DNA of 50,947 bases, from contig CACOXF010000005.1 of assembly GCA_902631125.1 (NCBI GenBank), positions 1 through 50,947 of the forward strand, read 5' to 3'. A program made the translations under genes and the position numbers. The notes below the pieces were generated by a model, which saw nothing but the letters and a program-made list of their open reading frames with translations, was not told the DNA's origin and did not search any database. This DNA comes from an uncultured Bacteroidota bacterium. Its GTDB lineage: Bacteria; Bacteroidota; Bacteroidia; Flavobacteriales; Flavobacteriaceae. Positions 36,272 to 45,722 of the stretch are shown here, piece after piece (the first letter of the stretch is position 1; each line of letters starts with the position of its first letter).

Positions 36272-36303
36272 AAAGACCTCCTTTCAGGGAGGTTTTTTTT
36301 TCT
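36272..36303 (+). terminator. Rho-independent terminator of rplS
   Basis: ACCTCC (36276-36281) and GGAGGT (36288-36293) form a 6-bp GC-rich stem with a 6-nt loop, flanked by A on the left and followed by a run of at least eight T. It starts 13 nt after the rplS stop. Confidence 0.88.
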
Positions 36304-36360
36304 CAATTTTTACTTTATTTTTTTGATAATATTATATCAATCTGAATAGTATTGAAAACG

Positions 36361-36393
36361 TTGATGCTCTTTGTCTTTCACGTTGTATATTTG
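36361..36393 (+). promoter_or_regulatory. Promoter of the isocitrate dehydrogenase gene
   Basis: TTG (36361-36363), a 22-nt spacer and TATATTTG (36386-36393), 19 nt before ATG 36413. Its place inside the longer frame from 36371 supports ATG 36413 as the true start. Confidence 0.55.
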
Positions 36394-36412
36394 CGCAACC
36401 AAAAAAAAACTC

Positions 36413-37639
36413 ATGACTAAAATTAAAGTTGCAAATCCTGTTGTTGAAATCAATGGTGATGAAATGACAAGAATAATCTGGAAGTTTATCAAAGAACAAT
36501 TGATTCTTCCCTATCTAAATGTTGAGCTTCTATACTATGATTTGGGACTTGAGAGCAGAGATGCAACAAATGATCAAATTACGATTGATGCAGCCAATGC
36601 AATTAATAAGCATAAAGTTGGCATTAAATGTGCTACGATTACTCCAGATGAAAATCGTGTAAAAGAATTCGGCTTAAAGAAAATGTGGCGTTCACCTAAT
36701 GGAACGATTCGGAATATAGTCGGAGGAACCGTATTTCGCGAACCTATTATCATGAAAAATATTCCTAGGTATGTACAAGGGTGGACAAAACCCATTTGTA
36801 TTGGACGTCATGCTTTTGGGGATCAATACAAAGCGACTGATACTATCATAAAGAGAAAAGGAAAATTAACTATGACCTTTACCCCAGAAGACGGAAGTGA
36901 AGCCCAAAGTTGGGAGGTCTATAATTTTCAAGAAGGTGGAGTTGCAATGAGTATGTACAATATCGACTCATCCATTTATGGATTCGCGCGTTCTTGCATG
37001 AATCGAGCTCTCAGCAAAGGTTGGCCATTATATTTTAGTACAAAAAATACCATCATGAAGGCTTATGATGGTCGATTTAAAGATATTTTTGAAGAGGTTT
37101 ATCAGAATGAATTCAAATCAAAATTTGAAGAAGCAAGTATTTATTATGAGCATCGTTTAATTGATGATATGGTGGCCGCTGCTATGAAATGGAATGGTGG
37201 ATTTGTTTGGGCATGTAAAAACTATGATGGTGACGTACAATCTGATACAGTAGCGCAAGGATTTGGGTCACTGGGATTAATGACCTCTACTCTGGTTACA
37301 CCAGATGGGGAAATCATGGAAGCTGAAGCAGCTCATGGCACAGTAACTAGGCACTACCGCCTTCACCAAAGAGGTGAGGAAACTTCTACCAATCCAATCG
37401 CATCTATATTTGCATGGACACGTGGGCTTGCTCACCGCGCTAAGCTTGATAAAAACCATGATTTGTCTAATTTTTGTGAGGTGCTTGAAAGAGTTTGCAT
37501 TGAAACTGTAGAAAGCGGAAAAATGACCAAAGATTTGGCATTACTTATCCATGAAAAGAAGCTTAAAAGAGAGCATTATTTAAGCACCCAAGAATTTTTA
37601 GATGCTATTAAAACTAATCTTGACAAATCAATTGTTTGA
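36413..37639 (+). CDS. icd: NADP-dependent isocitrate dehydrogenase, eukaryote-like homodimeric type
   Basis: A 408-residue enzyme of the citric acid cycle that oxidises isocitrate to 2-oxoglutarate with NADP. I use ATG 36413 ([20 protein letters not shown]). The substrate loop [12 protein letters not shown], the GRHAFGDQY motif, [17 protein letters not shown] with its metal-binding Asp, and [12 protein letters not shown] are all intact. The sequence is of the subfamily that includes mitochondrial and cytosolic IDH1/2, not the E. coli type nor the 740-residue monomeric type common in Flavobacteriia. There is no neighbour from the same pathway; it lies between rplS and a transporter. Confidence 0.94.
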   Translation: MTKIKVANPVVEINGDEMTRIIWKFIKEQLILPYLNVELLYYDLGLESRDATNDQITIDAANAINKHKVGIKCATITPDENRVKEFGLKKMWRSPNGTIRNIVGGTVFREPIIMKNIPRYVQGWTKPICIGRHAFGDQYKATDTIIKRKGKLTMTFTPEDGSEAQSWEVYNFQEGGVAMSMYNIDSSIYGFARSCMNRALSKGWPLYFSTKNTIMKAYDGRFKDIFEEVYQNEFKSKFEEASIYYEHRLIDDMVAAAMKWNGGFVWACKNYDGDVQSDTVAQGFGSLGLMTSTLVTPDGEIMEAEAAHGTVTRHYRLHQRGEETSTNPIASIFAWTRGLAHRAKLDKNHDLSNFCEVLERVCIETVESGKMTKDLALLIHEKKLKREHYLSTQEFLDAIKTNLDKSIV

Positions 37640-37742
37640 GTAAATGTTTTTCTAAATATTTGGAGAGTTTTTTAAGTTGAATTTTCTTGAGAAATCTACA
37701 TAATGTGAAACTTGTAATTAGAAAGTTGTAATCTCAAAATAT

Positions 37743-37754
37743 TTTAGATCTAAA
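37743..37754. repeat. 12-bp perfect palindrome in the icd-transporter gap
   Basis: TTTAGATCTAAA is a perfect palindrome in a very AT-rich 219-nt gap (37640-37858). Apart from the transporter promoter I see nothing else in this gap: no hairpin with a T-run after icd and no open frame of note. Confidence 0.4.
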
Positions 37755-37807
37755 TTCTATTTTTTAAAAATCAATTTTTTTCTTTAAAAACATCTCATTG
37801 TTGACTC

Positions 37808-37839
37808 TTGTAATGATGTTAAAACAATCCTTACATTTA
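37808..37839 (+). promoter_or_regulatory. Candidate promoter of the BASS-family transporter gene
   Basis: TTG (37808-37810), a 21-nt spacer and TACATTTA (37832-37839), one mismatch from TAnnTTTG, 19 nt before ATG 37859. Confidence 0.42.
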
Positions 37840-37858
37840 GCATCATAACAATTGGGAT

Positions 37859-38725
37859 ATGGACATCACAACTATTATTGGACAAATCTTTTTGCCAATT
37901 TCTTTAGCAATTATAATGTTCGGAATGGGACTTGGATTAGTTACAGGGGATTTTGTAAGATTATTTTCCTTTCCCAAAGCTGTGCTGGTTGGCTTATGCA
38001 ATCAGCTATTGCTTCTTCCACTCATCGGATTTGCGATTGTTGTGCTATTTGATCTCAATCCTTCAATGGCAATTGGGGTAATGATCATTTCGGTATGCCC
38101 TGGAGGTCCAACAAGTAATTTGATTACGCAGGTTTCGCGTGGAAATATTGGGCTTTCAGTCACATTGACTGCCATAGCGAGTCTCATTACTGTGTTCACC
38201 ATTCCAGTTCTGTTATCGAAAGCCATAGCATATTTTACTGGAAACACTGGTGTTGTTATCCAACTTCCCATATTGGAAACCATGGTGCAGATTTTGGTGA
38301 TTACCATTATCCCAACCTCTATCGGGATGATGATTCGAAAACAAAAAGAAGCATTTGCGCTTAGTATGGAAAAACCCATGCGAACTGCCTCTACTGTTCT
38401 ATTTGTTATTATTTTCCTGGTCATCATTATTGCCAATAAAGACAATTTGGTACAAGCAATGAAAGAAGTTGGACTTGCGACATTGCTGCTCAACTTACTT
38501 ACAATGGGGCTTGGGTTTCTTACTGCCAAACTGTTTGGAATCGCTGGAAATAGCCAAATAACAATCACCATAGAAAGTGGTATTCAAAATGGAACACTGG
38601 CTTTTGTTATTGCGACCTCCATCCTCAACAACTTAGAAATGGGACTGCCAGCAGGTGCATATTCTATATGGATGTTTATCACAGGTGGCATCCTTATGTG
38701 GCGTTTGGGAAGCAAAAAAGAGTGA
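37859..38725 (+). CDS. Bile acid:sodium symporter family (BASS) transporter
   Basis: A 288-residue inner-membrane protein with about nine hydrophobic helices. It has the family's two unwound-helix regions: ISVCPGGPTSNLITQVSRGN in the first half and ITIESGIQNGTLAFVIATS in the second, where the conserved acidic and polar residues bind sodium. Bacterial members carry organic anions such as bile acids, pantoate or 2-keto acids; the substrate here cannot be read from the sequence. It has a promoter-like element upstream and stands alone. Confidence 0.88.
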   Translation: MDITTIIGQIFLPISLAIIMFGMGLGLVTGDFVRLFSFPKAVLVGLCNQLLLLPLIGFAIVVLFDLNPSMAIGVMIISVCPGGPTSNLITQVSRGNIGLSVTLTAIASLITVFTIPVLLSKAIAYFTGNTGVVIQLPILETMVQILVITIIPTSIGMMIRKQKEAFALSMEKPMRTASTVLFVIIFLVIIIANKDNLVQAMKEVGLATLLLNLLTMGLGFLTAKLFGIAGNSQITITIESGIQNGTLAFVIATSILNNLEMGLPAGAYSIWMFITGGILMWRLGSKKE

Positions 38726-38745
38726 GCGAAAAACCTAGTTAGTTG

Positions 38746-38753
38746 TATATTTG
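38746..38753 (+). promoter_or_regulatory. Candidate -7 element of the TonB receptor-DUF4249 operon
   Basis: TATATTTG matches TAnnTTTG, 17 nt before ATG 38771. No TTG is found at -33. Together with the signal peptide it supports ATG 38771 as the start. Confidence 0.42.
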
Positions 38754-38770
38754 TCAAAATTGCTGTGCAA

Positions 38771-41119
38771 ATGCGCCATATTGGCTGTGTTACCCTATTC
38801 TTGTTTTTGTTTCAATTTTTGTCTGCTCAAGATCGAGTCACAATCAGTGGAGATGTTTCTGATTCATTATCCAAGGAAACACTTCTCGGGGTTACCATAC
38901 TCATCAATGAGCTCAATACAGGGACGGTTACAAATAGCTATGGTTTTTACTCCCTTAGTGTTCCACGTGGCGAATACACAATCACTGTACAATATCTAGG
39001 TTATCAATCACTTCAGTTTCCTATATCACTAAACGAAAACATCAAACAAAATATACTGCTCACTCCTGCAGCAGAGGAACTCGATGAAGTTATTTTGATT
39101 GACAATTCAGAAAGAGTCAACATCAAAAAACCTGAAATGAGTGTCAATCGCCTTCTTTCAAAAACAGTACTGCAAACACCTGCTGTTTTTGGTGAACCTG
39201 ATGTACTCAAAACCATTCAGTTACTCCCAGGTGTAACAAGTGCTGGAGAAGGGGCTTCTGGCTTCAATGTACGTGGTGGGTCTGCTGATCAAAACCTAAT
39301 CCTTTTGGACGAGGCTACCATTTACAACTCTTCACACCTCTTTGGATTTTTCTCTGTATTTAACCCTGATGCGATTAAAGATTTGCGGCTCTATAAAGGT
39401 GGCATCCCAGCCAAATATGGTGGGCGACTTTCGTCTGTTTTGAACATCTATCAAAAGGAAGGAAACAAAGAAGAGTTTAAACTCAATGGTGGTATTGGAC
39501 TCGTAACCAGTCGCTTGCTTGCAGAGGGACCTCTAGGCAAAGGAAGCTTTGTCGTTGGTGGAAGGGGAACTTATGCCCATTTATTTTTAAAACTAACTGA
39601 CAATCCGAATAGTGCATATTTCTACGATCTAAATACAAAAATGAGTTTTCCAATCAATGATCGAAATAAACTCTACCTCTCAGGCTATTTTGGAAGAGAT
39701 GTGTTTAATGTCGACGAAAGCTTTGTGAACACCTATGGAAATGCTGTATTTAATTTGAGGTGGAATCATCTGTTTTCACAACGCTTATTTTCAAATCTAT
39801 CGCTGATTTACAGTGACTATTATTATGGTTTGTTGCTTGATTTTGCTGGTTTTGATTGGGATTCTGGTATTCAAAATCTCAACCTAAAATATGATTTCTC
39901 TTATTTTGCAAACGATAAAACAAGTCTTGACTTTGGGCTGCAATCGACTTACTATACCTTCAACCCTGGCTCTATCGAACCTGCTCGATTGGACTCAGGT
40001 ATCAATGCTGAACAGCTGCAAAAGAAATATGCGATGGAGCATAGCATTTATGTAGATATTTCACGAGATCTTTCATCCTCATTTTCTTTTCAGTTTGGCA
40101 TCCGTTTTAATCATTTTACAAGGTTAAAACAAGATGGCCTTTTTACTTATGAAAATGGTATGTCAACTCGCTTCAACAGCTCATTGGGAATCTATGAAAA
40201 AGGAGTTCCTACAGGCTTCTACAATGCAAATGAATCATCTGCAACTTATAACCATATCGAACCAAGGATCACTTTGTCGTATGCCATGGAAAACAGTGCT
40301 TTCAAAGCATCTTACAACCGCCTAAACCAGTACCTTCACCTGATTTCCAACACCAGTTCCCCAACACCCCTTGACATCTGGGCGCCGAGTGGCCCACATC
40401 TAAAACCCCAACAACTCGACCAATGGGCCATTGGTTATGTTAGAGAAACACAATCTCAAAAAAGTATTGAGGTTGAAGGATTTTATAAAAATGTCATCAA
40501 TCGACTAGACTATATAGATGGTGCTGATTTGGTTGCAAATGATGCTGTGGAACAAGTGACGGTGCCAGGGATTGTTCGTGCGTATGGTGCAGAAATATTA
40601 GTCAAAAAACCCATTGGAAAACTACAATATTGGGTGGCTTACACTTGGTCAAAATCAGAGCAAAAAACAGAAGGGCAAGCATTTGGAGGTCCAGGCATCA
40701 ATGATGGCAATTGGTACCCAAATGCATTTGACAAAAGACATGATCTGAGCGTGAATGCAAGCTATCAATTGAATAATAAATGGAGTTTTAATGCCAATTT
40801 CTTACATCAAACTGGACAGCCGACAACCTACCCCGTTGGTCAGTATGAGTTTGGAGGACTTCGAGTCCCCAATTATGGCAAGCGAAATAGCAATCGGTTT
40901 GCAGATTACCATCGAATGGATATATCAGCAACACTAAAAAGACCCCCAAAAAAGAATCGACATGGAAGTTGGATTTTTGGCATCTACAATGTCTATAATC
41001 GTAAAAATGCTGCAAGTATCAACTTTCGTCAAAATAGGGAAACGCAACAAAATGAAGCTGTACGATTTTCAATTTTTGGAATCGTACCGTCAATAATGTA
41101 TCGAATTGATTGGTTATGA
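38771..41119 (+). CDS. TonB-dependent outer-membrane receptor with carboxypeptidase-like regulatory domain
   Basis: A 782-residue protein. It has a signal peptide (MRHIGCVTLFLFLFQFLSAQ), an N-terminal carboxypeptidase-regulatory-like beta domain (about 22-105; SGDVSDSLSKETLLGVTIL, GEYTITVQYLGY), a plug (about 130-230; GEPDVLKTIQLLPGV, GFNVRGGSADQNLILLDEA, LYKGGIPAKYGGRLSSVLNI) and a 22-strand barrel that ends with an aromatic-rich strand (VPSIMYRIDWL). This class takes up a ligand with energy from TonB-ExbBD. The substrate is unknown. It is coupled to a DUF4249 lipoprotein by ATGA, a pairing distinct from the SusC-SusD one. Confidence 0.93.
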   Translation: MRHIGCVTLFLFLFQFLSAQDRVTISGDVSDSLSKETLLGVTILINELNTGTVTNSYGFYSLSVPRGEYTITVQYLGYQSLQFPISLNENIKQNILLTPAAEELDEVILIDNSERVNIKKPEMSVNRLLSKTVLQTPAVFGEPDVLKTIQLLPGVTSAGEGASGFNVRGGSADQNLILLDEATIYNSSHLFGFFSVFNPDAIKDLRLYKGGIPAKYGGRLSSVLNIYQKEGNKEEFKLNGGIGLVTSRLLAEGPLGKGSFVVGGRGTYAHLFLKLTDNPNSAYFYDLNTKMSFPINDRNKLYLSGYFGRDVFNVDESFVNTYGNAVFNLRWNHLFSQRLFSNLSLIYSDYYYGLLLDFAGFDWDSGIQNLNLKYDFSYFANDKTSLDFGLQSTYYTFNPGSIEPARLDSGINAEQLQKKYAMEHSIYVDISRDLSSSFSFQFGIRFNHFTRLKQDGLFTYENGMSTRFNSSLGIYEKGVPTGFYNANESSATYNHIEPRITLSYAMENSAFKASYNRLNQYLHLISNTSSPTPLDIWAPSGPHLKPQQLDQWAIGYVRETQSQKSIEVEGFYKNVINRLDYIDGADLVANDAVEQVTVPGIVRAYGAEILVKKPIGKLQYWVAYTWSKSEQKTEGQAFGGPGINDGNWYPNAFDKRHDLSVNASYQLNNKWSFNANFLHQTGQPTTYPVGQYEFGGLRVPNYGKRNSNRFADYHRMDISATLKRPPKKNRHGSWIFGIYNVYNRKNAASINFRQNRETQQNEAVRFSIFGIVPSIMYRIDWL

Positions 41120-41904
41120 GAAAAATAGTCTTTTTACTTAGTATTTTGTTTGTTTCATGTGAAGATGTGATCAAAGTCGATCTTCCAAAAGCTCCTGAAC
41201 TAGTCGTTATTGATGCAGAGCTCAGCCGCCCACAGGGCGGTGGTGCAGCCCAGCTTCGTGTGCTTGTGACCAAAACAACTGACTATTACAGTGCCGATAT
41301 CATCACTGTAAATAATGCCTCTGTGTCTTTATTGTTCGATAATCAGGTCCTGTTTGCCAATCACACAGAGGGCGGTGAATATCTTATTGACGTCACTGAA
41401 ATCACTATCGACAAAGAATATCAATTGGTTGTCGATGTAGATGGAGTTCTCTTCACTGCTACAGAAGAATTGACTCTTTCTGGAACATTTGATCGTGTAG
41501 TGCAAGGAGATGGGCAACTTTTTAGTGGCAATGAAACCGAGGCATTGATCACATTGACCGATCGCCCTGGTCTTGGCAACTACTACCTTTTCGATTTTTC
41601 GTACAACAACCTTTTTGTAACTAGAGATCGCTTTTATGACGGACAACAATTTACCTTCTCTTTTTTCTATGACGACTTGTTTCCAAAAAACGAGGAAGTA
41701 GTCATTCGCATGGTAGGAATAGACGAAGACTTCTTTACATATATGCAAATTTTATTGAGCCATAGTGGACAAAATGGTGGCGGCCCCTTCGCAACAGCAA
41801 CATCAACCCTACTAGGTAACTTTGTCAGTTCAGAAAAAGAAAGCATTGCATTGGGTTATTTTAGGGTGGTTGAATCTAGTTCACTTCCATTTACAGCCGA
41901 ATAA
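41116..41904 (+). CDS. DUF4249 family lipoprotein, partner of the TonB receptor
   Basis: A 262-residue lipoprotein from ATG 41116: signal peptide ending in FVSC (Cys15), then EDVIKVDLPKAPELVVIDAEL, the standard start of DUF4249 proteins. The rest is beta-rich, with VSLLFDNQVLFA and EYQLVVDVDGVLFTATEEL, and resembles surface-exposed lipoproteins that accompany carboxypeptidase-regulatory TonB receptors in Bacteroidota. The ATGA overlap with the receptor gene implies equal amounts of both. The likely role is capture of the ligand at the cell surface; the ligand is unknown. At 262 residues it is somewhat shorter than many family members. Confidence 0.85.
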   Translation: MRKIVFLLSILFVSCEDVIKVDLPKAPELVVIDAELSRPQGGGAAQLRVLVTKTTDYYSADIITVNNASVSLLFDNQVLFANHTEGGEYLIDVTEITIDKEYQLVVDVDGVLFTATEELTLSGTFDRVVQGDGQLFSGNETEALITLTDRPGLGNYYLFDFSYNNLFVTRDRFYDGQQFTFSFFYDDLFPKNEEVVIRMVGIDEDFFTYMQILLSHSGQNGGGPFATATSTLLGNFVSSEKESIALGYFRVVESSSLPFTAE

Positions 41905-41916
41905 TTACATTTGTGT

Positions 41917-42729
41917 ATGAGCTTCACTAAAATTACAGAGGCCGAATCAAACCACGATAACCTCGAGCAAATGAGTGTGGAACAGTTGAGTCTTATCATC
42001 AATGATGAGGATCAAAAAGTAGCAAAGGCTGTGAAGAAAATCCTACCTCAAATCAACTTATTTATAGATGTAACTTTACCCAAAATGCAACAAGGAGGTC
42101 GATTGATTTACCTCGGGGCAGGCACTAGTGGGCGATTGGGAATTCTCGATGCCTCTGAATGCCCTCCCACTTTTGGGGTTTCACCAGACCATGTGATTGG
42201 ATTAATTGCTGGTGGTGATGGTGCCATTCGAACTGCTGTTGAAGGTGCCGAAGACGACTCTGATCAAGGATGGAAAGATTTGGAAAACCTTCACGTTTCG
42301 ACGCTTGACACTGTCGTGGGTATCGCTGCTTCAGGAACTACACCATATGTTGTTGGTGCTATCCAAGTATGTAAATCTAAAGGAATCACTACTGCAGCTA
42401 TCAGTTGCAACCCAGGAAGCCCTCTAGCAGAAGAAGCAGACCACCCAATTGTCCCAGTCGTTGGACCTGAAGTGATCACTGGCAGCTCGCGAATGAAAGC
42501 TGGAACAGCACAAAAAATGATCCTCAATACAATCTCAACAGTTTTGATGATCAAGCTTGGACACGTCAAAGGCAGTCGAATGGTTGATATGCAACTGTCA
42601 AATCAAAAACTACAAGAAAGAGCAGTTAGGATGGTTCGTGAATCATCAGCTGTCGATGAAAAGAAAGCAATAAAATTGTTGCAAATCCATGGAAGTGTTC
42701 GGTCTGTACTAAAACATTTGGGGGTATGA
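41917..42729 (+). CDS. murQ: N-acetylmuramic acid 6-phosphate etherase
   Basis: A 270-residue SIS-fold enzyme that splits the lactyl ether of MurNAc-6-phosphate, giving GlcNAc-6-phosphate and D-lactate in peptidoglycan recycling. GRLIYLGAGTSGRLGILDASECPPTFG, VEGAEDD, VGIAASGTTPYV and GPEVITGSSRMKAGTAQKMILN are the family motifs, and the catalytic Glu lies in VEGAEDD. Length is slightly short against the usual 300 residues, mainly at the C-terminus, where the small helical domain is abbreviated. TACATTTG stands three bases before ATG 41917. It is coupled to the next gene by ATGA. Confidence 0.94.
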   Translation: MSFTKITEAESNHDNLEQMSVEQLSLIINDEDQKVAKAVKKILPQINLFIDVTLPKMQQGGRLIYLGAGTSGRLGILDASECPPTFGVSPDHVIGLIAGGDGAIRTAVEGAEDDSDQGWKDLENLHVSTLDTVVGIAASGTTPYVVGAIQVCKSKGITTAAISCNPGSPLAEEADHPIVPVVGPEVITGSSRMKAGTAQKMILNTISTVLMIKLGHVKGSRMVDMQLSNQKLQERAVRMVRESSAVDEKKAIKLLQIHGSVRSVLKHLGV

Positions 42730-42944
42730 ATAAAGAGCTTCTTGCTAAAGGGATTTCTCGTCTTTTTATCGCAATTCTTTTTGCCTTTACAGGTCCAGTC
42801 ATGTATACTTCGGCTGTGCGCAACGAAGAACATCCATTTTTTATACCTGTTTTGGGTGTTGGATTGATTGCATGTGCTCTTGCAATACTTTATGGTTTTA
42901 GAGGGATAAAACTCCTTGTCAAAGGTTTCTTCAATGAAAAATAA
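42726..42944 (+). CDS. DUF6095 family small membrane protein
   Basis: A 72-residue protein with two hydrophobic helices (about residues 9-29, ISRLFIAILFAFTGPVMYTSA, partly shown, and 38-56, FFIPVLGVGLIACALAILYGF) joined by a short charged turn (RNEEHP). I recognise it as DUF6095, which commonly follows murQ in Flavobacteriia. The start overlaps the murQ stop (ATGA). A role near muropeptide recycling is suggested by context only. Confidence 0.78.
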   Translation: MNKELLAKGISRLFIAILFAFTGPVMYTSAVRNEEHPFFIPVLGVGLIACALAILYGFRGIKLLVKGFFNEK

Positions 42945-42952
42945 ATTTACCA

Positions 42953-42982
42953 TTGAAAGAGCCCTGAATCGTATTATCTTTG
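42953..42982 (+). promoter_or_regulatory. Promoter of the thrS-infC-rpmI-rplT operon
   Basis: TTG (42953-42955), a 19-nt spacer and TATCTTTG (42975-42982), a full consensus match with ideal spacing, 19 nt before the thrS ATG. The leader of about 14 nt leaves no room for a T-box or an operator hairpin of the E. coli thrS type. Confidence 0.7.
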
Positions 42983-43001
42983 TGACTTTGATAAATGACA
43001 G

Positions 43002-44948
43002 ATGATTAAAGTTCGACTACCAGACGGAGCGATTAAAGAGGTGAAAAAAGGAACATCAGCTCATGATATTGCTAACTCTATTAGCGGCGGACTTGCAAGA
43101 AATTTATTGTCAGCAAGCTACAACGATCAAGTTGTTGAAGCGCATACGCCACTGCAAATCGATGGCAATTTGGTTCTATACACTTGGAACGATCCAGATG
43201 GCAAAAAAGCATTTTGGCATTCATCTGCGCACGTGCTTGCACAAGTTCTACAAGAATTTTATCATGGATGTAAGCTCACAATTGGTCCTGCTATCGATCA
43301 AGGGTTTTACTACGATATCGATCCTGCTGGTCATACTGTTACAGAAAAAGATTTTGATGCGATTGAGAAACGGATGATTGAAGTTTCTCGTGAGCAACAT
43401 GCCTTCATGATGCGCTCAGTCTCCAAAAAGGAGGCGTTGACCTATTATCAAAATGAAAAAAATGAATTTAAAACTGAACTCATTGAAAATCTTGAAGATA
43501 GGGAAATCACTTTTTGTGATCATGCCAACTTCACAGATCTCTGCAAAGGGGGGCACCTCCCTCACACTGGGTTTATCAAAGCTGTGAAGCTCACAAACAT
43601 CGCTGGTGCCTATTGGCGTGGAGATGAAACCAAACCGCAACTCACTCGTATTTATGGGATTTCGTTCCCAAAACAAAATTTATTGAAAGAACATCTTTCA
43701 CTCGTTGAAGAAGCCAAAAAAAGAGACCATCGCAAACTTGGAAGTGAGATGGATTTGTTTACCTTTTCCAAAAAAGTTGGTCAAGGCCTTCCCTTGTGGT
43801 TGCCAAAAGGTGCTGCACTAAGAGAGAGATTAGAACATTTTCTTAAAGAAGCACAGCGAAAAGCTGGATATGAACAGGTAGTTTCACCCCACATTGGTCA
43901 TAAAGAATTATACACAACATCTGGTCATTATGAAAAGTATGGTGCTGATAGCTTTCAGCCAATCAAAACTCCTTCAAAAGACGAGGAGTTTCTGCTCAAA
44001 CCAATGAACTGCCCTCACCACTGTGAAATTTTTAGCTCTCGCAGTTGGAGTTATCGTGATTTACCAAAACGATACGCAGAGTTTGGAACTGTTTATCGCT
44101 ATGAACAAAGTGGTGAACTTCATGGTCTCACACGAGTGAGGGGATTCACGCAAGATGATGCCCATATTTTCTGTACGCCCGATCAGCTAGATCATGAGTT
44201 TAAAGCAGTGATCGATCTTGTCCTTTATGTATTTAATTCCTTAGGTTTTGAGGATTTCACAGCTCAAGTTTCTGTTCGAGACCCAAACAGCCCCGATAAA
44301 TACATTGGAAAGGTTGAAGATTGGGACAAAGCCGAGCAGGCGATCATGAATGCTACCCAAAAAAAAGGACTCAATTATGTTATCGAAAAAGGTGAAGCTG
44401 CATTCTATGGCCCAAAATTGGACTTCATGGTAAAAGACGCATTGGGAAGGAGCTGGCAATTGGGCACGATTCAAGTTGATTATAGCTTACCTGAGCGATT
44501 TGATCTCACCTACAAAGGAAATGACAATAAACTTCACAGGCCAGTGATGATACATCGTGCACCCTTTGGAAGTTTAGAAAGATTTGTTGCAATTCTCATC
44601 GAACATACTGCTGGAAACTTCCCTGTTTGGCTAACGCCAAATCAGGTGAATATCCTATGTGTGAGTGATAAGTATGAAAAATACGCTGAAAAAGTTTCTC
44701 AATTATTGGAAAATAACGAAATTCGCAGCCTTGTTGACAACCGAAACGAGACCATTGGAAAGAAAATTCGGGAATCTGAGCTCCAAAAATATCCTTACAT
44801 GATTATCATTGGGGAAAAAGAAGTTTCAGAATCCAAGGTTTCTGTACGGCAACAAGGGGGGAAAGATCACGGAGCTATGTCTCTTGATAACTTTGTTCAA
44901 CTGGTTGAAAAAACCATTGAAGAAGAAGTGAAAGAATTTAAATTGTAA
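43002..44948 (+). CDS. thrS: Threonyl-tRNA synthetase
   Basis: A 648-residue class II synthetase that charges tRNA-Thr. In order: TGS domain (1-60), the editing domain with HSSAHVLAQ and [12 protein letters not shown], the catalytic core with the zinc Cys in [13 protein letters not shown], motif 2 near [23 protein letters not shown] (cited in part) and motif 3 [11 protein letters not shown], then the anticodon-binding domain. The editing residues that remove mischarged serine are present. It is followed by infC after a gap of ten bases if the AUA start is used, in the conserved thrS-infC-rpmI-rplT order. Confidence 0.98.
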   Translation: MIKVRLPDGAIKEVKKGTSAHDIANSISGGLARNLLSASYNDQVVEAHTPLQIDGNLVLYTWNDPDGKKAFWHSSAHVLAQVLQEFYHGCKLTIGPAIDQGFYYDIDPAGHTVTEKDFDAIEKRMIEVSREQHAFMMRSVSKKEALTYYQNEKNEFKTELIENLEDREITFCDHANFTDLCKGGHLPHTGFIKAVKLTNIAGAYWRGDETKPQLTRIYGISFPKQNLLKEHLSLVEEAKKRDHRKLGSEMDLFTFSKKVGQGLPLWLPKGAALRERLEHFLKEAQRKAGYEQVVSPHIGHKELYTTSGHYEKYGADSFQPIKTPSKDEEFLLKPMNCPHHCEIFSSRSWSYRDLPKRYAEFGTVYRYEQSGELHGLTRVRGFTQDDAHIFCTPDQLDHEFKAVIDLVLYVFNSLGFEDFTAQVSVRDPNSPDKYIGKVEDWDKAEQAIMNATQKKGLNYVIEKGEAAFYGPKLDFMVKDALGRSWQLGTIQVDYSLPERFDLTYKGNDNKLHRPVMIHRAPFGSLERFVAILIEHTAGNFPVWLTPNQVNILCVSDKYEKYAEKVSQLLENNEIRSLVDNRNETIGKKIRESELQKYPYMIIIGEKEVSESKVSVRQQGGKDHGAMSLDNFVQLVEKTIEEEVKEFKL

Positions 44949-44958
44949 AACGCGCGTT

Positions 44959-45510
44959 ATAGCCATACGAAGAAGAAGGGGCAAAGGTCCTCACAGAGTA
45001 ATAAAACAAGACCCACACATGATTAATAATAATATCATGGCTAGTGAGGTACGTCTTGTTGGTGATAACGTTGAAATGGGGGTTTATCCAATTGCAAAGG
45101 CGATGAGCATTGCTTTTGAGCTTGAGTTAGATTTGGTTGAGATATCTCCAAACGCATCACCCCCTGTTTGTAAAATCATCGACTATAAAAAGTTCTTATA
45201 CGAGCAGAAAAAGCGTGAAAAGAATTTGAAAGCTAAAGCGAGCAAAGTTGTATTAAAAGAGATTCGTTTTGGACCACAGACAGATGAGCATGACTATGCT
45301 TTTAAAAAGAAGCATGCGATAAAATTTCTAGAAGAAGGGGCAAAACTAAAAGCGTTTGTGTTTTTCAAGGGGCGATCGATAATATTTAAGGAACAAGGAC
45401 ATATTTTATTACTACGATTGGCTCAAGATCTAGAAGAGTATGGAAAAGTTGAGCAGCTCCCGAAATTGGAAGGGAAAAAGATGATCATGTTAATGAATCC
45501 TAAAAAATAA
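44959..45510 (+). CDS. infC: Translation initiation factor IF-3, probable non-AUG (AUA) start
   Basis: IF-3 binds the 30S subunit and checks the start codon. The core is clear ([68 protein letters not shown] in part, FFKGRSI, LEGKKM). The first in-frame ATG is 45019, but the frame stays open and IF-3-like upstream of it: [19 protein letters not shown] precedes MINNN, as in flavobacterial IF-3. The codon before AIRRRR is ATA (44959), ten bases after the thrS stop, and I take it as the start (183 residues). ATA 44965 is an alternative. IF-3 is known to start at AUU in E. coli and to repress itself in this way. Confidence 0.88.
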   Translation: MAIRRRRGKGPHRVIKQDPHMINNNIMASEVRLVGDNVEMGVYPIAKAMSIAFELELDLVEISPNASPPVCKIIDYKKFLYEQKKREKNLKAKASKVVLKEIRFGPQTDEHDYAFKKKHAIKFLEEGAKLKAFVFFKGRSIIFKEQGHILLLRLAQDLEEYGKVEQLPKLEGKKMIMLMNPKK

Positions 45511-45524
45511 TTAATACGGAAATC

Positions 45525-45722
45525 ATGCCGAAGCAAAAAACAAAATCAAGTGCTAAAAAGCGTTTCAAGTTGACCGGAACTGGAAAGATCAAACGCAAAC
45601 ATGCATTTAAAAGCCATATTTTGACCAAAAAGTCAAAGAAGAGAAAATTAAAGCTTACACATTCTACCTTGGTTCATGAAGCAGATGCAGAAAATGTGAA
45701 ACAACAACTTCGATTGAAGTAA
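45525..45722 (+). CDS. rpmI: 50S ribosomal protein L35
   Basis: A 65-residue, highly basic protein with the L35 pattern: [20 protein letters not shown], then [21 protein letters not shown]. Length is normal. It sits 14 nt after infC and 74 nt before rplT in the standard operon. Confidence 0.97.
   Translation: MPKQKTKSSAKKRFKLTGTGKIKRKHAFKSHILTKKSKKRKLKLTHSTLVHEADAENVKQQLRLK

Noticed and set aside
37640-37858. Small RNA or tRNA in the gap after icd
   Set aside because: The gap is AT-rich with no cloverleaf, no T-loop sequence and no stable hairpin with a T-run.
38002-38571. 189-codon open frame antisense to the BASS transporter gene
   Set aside because: Its hydrophobic stretches mirror the membrane helices on the other strand; no start context or family pattern supports it.
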